A DNA stretch of 39,521 nucleotides, from IMG/VR virus record IMGVR_UViG_3300046691_000045, positions 1-39,521 of that record; one strand, given 5' to 3'. The notes below the pieces were generated by a model. The model did not search any database. It was not told the DNA's origin and saw only the letters and a program-made list of their open reading frames with translations. Source of the stretch: a virus. Each line of letters starts with the position of its first letter. The first letter of the stretch is position 1. The translations under genes and the position numbers were made by a program. Of the stretch, positions 38,292 to 39,521 are shown in pieces.

Positions 38292-39118
38292 ACCTTCACC
38301 TCGATGCGGGTCCAGCCGTCTTCGTCTTGTGCTGGGTAGAAGTTCTGGGCAACGGCGCTATCAAGCGCGTCGTCCAACGTCACGCCTTGAAACGTTTCGA
38401 AGCGAACGTAACCCGAAGGCCCTCCCACTTCGATGCGCCATTCCATCGGCTCATCCTGCTGCGCCGATGCGGAAGGGTTGCGCTCCCACGCCCCGCCAAT
38501 GGCATAGCAATCGGGCGGGTTGTTGGTGCACCGGCTATGGCAACCGTGGCACTTCTCCGGCGCGCTCTGTACCCCTGTCTGCGCCGATGCCTCTGCTGCG
38601 GGCGGGGTGGCGTAGAGCGGAGTGTGTTTGTAGACTCCCGGCTGAAGCGACTGCACTGGTAGTCGGCCAATTCGCTCTTTCTTAGTAAGTGTGTCGTAGC
38701 TGATCCACGCTACAGGCTCGCTCGCTGGTGCGGCAGGCGGGGCAAGGATGGCGGCGCGTGCCTCACGCTGAAGGTGATCCGCGAACTGCTGCGGGGTGGC
38801 GGTGCGATTCACCGTATAAGCAATGTCGTGCAGTGCTTGTGTGAGAGCACGGATGGCGTCCGATATTTGTATTTCGGCCCCCTTATTCGGCGTGCATTCG
38901 TAGAGAGCGTTAAGAGCGAGGTTCGCCGCACCCTGCAACGACACACCATCCCCCTTCACAGGCGCGGCAGGCGGTGCGGCTTGGGAGAGTAGGGCGCGGG
39001 CGAATGCAATCGCCTTGCTTTCAATATCATCTGCTGGCCACTGCGTGCGATGCCAGATATCTCGGATATTCGCATCCGTCAGCCCCTGCGCCACGCTCGC
39101 GGCTTCGTTCTTGGTCAT
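38288..39118 (-). CDS. Mosaic phage protein, 276 aa
   Basis: ATG 39118 with AAAGGA six bases upstream is chosen over the longer frame. Segments include a helical N-terminus (SVAQGLTDANIRDIWHRTQW), Ala/Pro-rich linkers (SQAAPPAAP, ILAPPAAPASEP), a VAWISYDTLTKKERIG...VYKHTPLYATPP module common in phage hypotheticals, a C-x2-C cluster (KCHGCHSRC) and a C-terminal beta domain. Function unknown; the linkers suggest modules joined by recombination. Confidence 0.6.
   Translation of the reverse strand: MTKNEAASVAQGLTDANIRDIWHRTQWPADDIESKAIAFARALLSQAAPPAAPVKGDGVSLQGAANLALNALYECTPNKGAEIQISDAIRALTQALHDIAYTVNRTATPQQFADHLQREARAAILAPPAAPASEPVAWISYDTLTKKERIGRLPVQSLQPGVYKHTPLYATPPAAEASAQTGVQSAPEKCHGCHSRCTNNPPDCYAIGGAWERNPSASAQQDEPMEWRIEVGGPSGYVRFETFQGVTLDDALDSAVAQNFYPAQDEDGWTRIEVKV
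38449..38465. repeat. 17-bp module-boundary repeat, copy 2
   Basis: Exact copy of 38252-38268, here between the Cys cluster and the C-terminal domain of the 276-residue protein. Confidence 0.6.
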
Positions 39119-39288
39119 TTCGCGTCCTTTACGATGTGCCCGCACGTGGGGCAGCGCTTCTTGGTCTTGTTGATGGCGCGGTAGACGGCGGCTACATCGA
39201 CGCCAATACGCTTGGCTGCTTCATACGCCGTCATGCCTGGATGTAGCCGCATCAGTTCCACTGCTTGCTGCGTCTTGCTGTCTGTCAT
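39115..39288 (-). CDS. Small helix-turn-helix protein with CxxC, 57 aa
   Basis: AAGGAG five bases before ATG 39288 and a four-base overlap with the next gene support this 57-residue frame. Residues 17-40 (PGMTAYEAAKRIGVDVAAVYRA) are a helix-turn-helix, followed by a KTKKRCPTCGH zinc-knuckle-like tail. It is the first gene after a well-formed promoter, so it may regulate the accessory island. Confidence 0.72.
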   Translation of the reverse strand: MTDSKTQQAVELMRLHPGMTAYEAAKRIGVDVAAVYRAINKTKKRCPTCGHIVKDAK

Positions 39289-39313
39289 GCTCACTCCTTG
39301 TGACTACGGAATG

Positions 39314-39342
39314 ATCTTATGACAAGTGCCAACATATGTCAA
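39314..39342 (-). promoter_or_regulatory. Predicted leftward sigma70 promoter of the accessory island
   Basis: On the minus strand a perfect -35 TTGACA (39337-39342) and -10 TAAGAT (39314-39319) are 17 bases apart. The -35 overlaps the stop codon of the preceding gene. TGACA and TGTCA form an inverted repeat spanning the -35 and spacer, a possible operator. This is the best host-type promoter in the window. Confidence 0.7.
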
Positions 39343-39521
39343 GCAACAGGATTCATCATCCACGCAGCAGCCGGGTCTACGTGCGGGCGCCACTCTTTGA
39401 GCCATCGTTCATGCTTGCGCTCGACCTCGGCGCGTGACAGATATTCGGGATCGTTCTTTGCGATCTTGGCCGGCTCTTCGGTCATGGGGTTGTTCGGCGT
39501 ATCTGGTTCATTACCGACTCG
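39339..39521 (-). CDS. Winged-helix-like protein split by the contig ends (3' part)
   Basis: This is the C-terminal part of the 130-residue protein described at 1-337: bases 39395-39521 duplicate 1-127, and 39339-39394 add the last residues (...HVDPAAAWMMNPVA) and the stop. Its 5' end lies beyond the window edge only because of the artificial cut. Confidence 0.7.
   Translation of the reverse strand, partial: RVGNEPDTPNNPMTEEPAKIAKNDPEYLSRAEVERKHERWLKEWRPHVDPAAAWMMNPVA
39395..39521. repeat. Terminal direct repeat (circular closure), right copy
   Basis: Identical to bases 1-127; see the left copy. Confidence 0.93.

Noticed and set aside
1-39521. tRNA genes and CRISPR arrays
   Set aside because: No cloverleaf with conserved T-loop or regularly spaced repeat array was noticed on reading.

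Overview
The window is the complete genome of a tailed phage, most likely a podovirus (short-tailed) of a GC-rich betaproteobacterial host. The first 127 bases recur exactly as the last 127, and a minus-strand gene reads through the join, so this is a circular map of about 39,394 bp with an arbitrary cut. The head resembles the Bordetella phage BPP-1 type (T7/BPP-type portal, Bbp19-like protein, Bbp16/Bbp17-like cement and capsid). The tail tube and ejection proteins are of T7 gp11/gp12 and gp14-16 type. I see no phage RNA polymerase, DNA polymerase, integrase, partition system or reverse transcriptase. The host assignment is inferred from composition and family resemblance only.

Layout. Two transcription blocks diverge at about 3.7 kb and converge at about 34.67 kb. 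The leftward block runs from 3,685 down to 1, through the circular join, and on from 39,394 to 34,671. It encodes an HNH endonuclease, small phage proteins, a RecT/Bet annealing protein, a YqaJ-type exonuclease, and then an accessory island with Lar-like anti-restriction proteins, a cytosine-methyltransferase-like protein and zinc-ribbon proteins. The rightward block starts with a small putative DNA-binding protein (3,814), then a strongly structured non-coding region (4,118-4,300), an initiator-like protein with a candidate origin inside its gene, a probable loader partner, a VRR-NUC-like nuclease, and a chain of overlapping tiny genes, several of them membrane peptides (6,522-8,676).

Late genes follow: portal, SGNH hydrolase, a collagen-like fibre, scaffold (8,743-15,021); capsid and cement (15,260-16,629); tail tube, nozzle and ejection proteins (16,694-27,822); terminase (27,824-29,805); tailspike and an exported fibre-like protein (29,818-33,172); and a lysis cassette of endolysin, two small membrane proteins (one probably the holin) and an embedded spanin pair (33,172-34,681).

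Regulation. An 18-bp sequence (TAGATCGGATTGCAACCG, one substitution in the first copy) occurs three times, all in the late-gene direction: just before the morphogenesis genes (8,674), between a terminator and the capsid gene (15,075), and just before the tailspike gene (29,720). It is the best candidate for a phage-specific late control element. Two strong intrinsic terminators isolate the capsid-cement pair. The structured RNA region at 4.1-4.3 kb and this late motif are the two signals most likely to represent undescribed biology.
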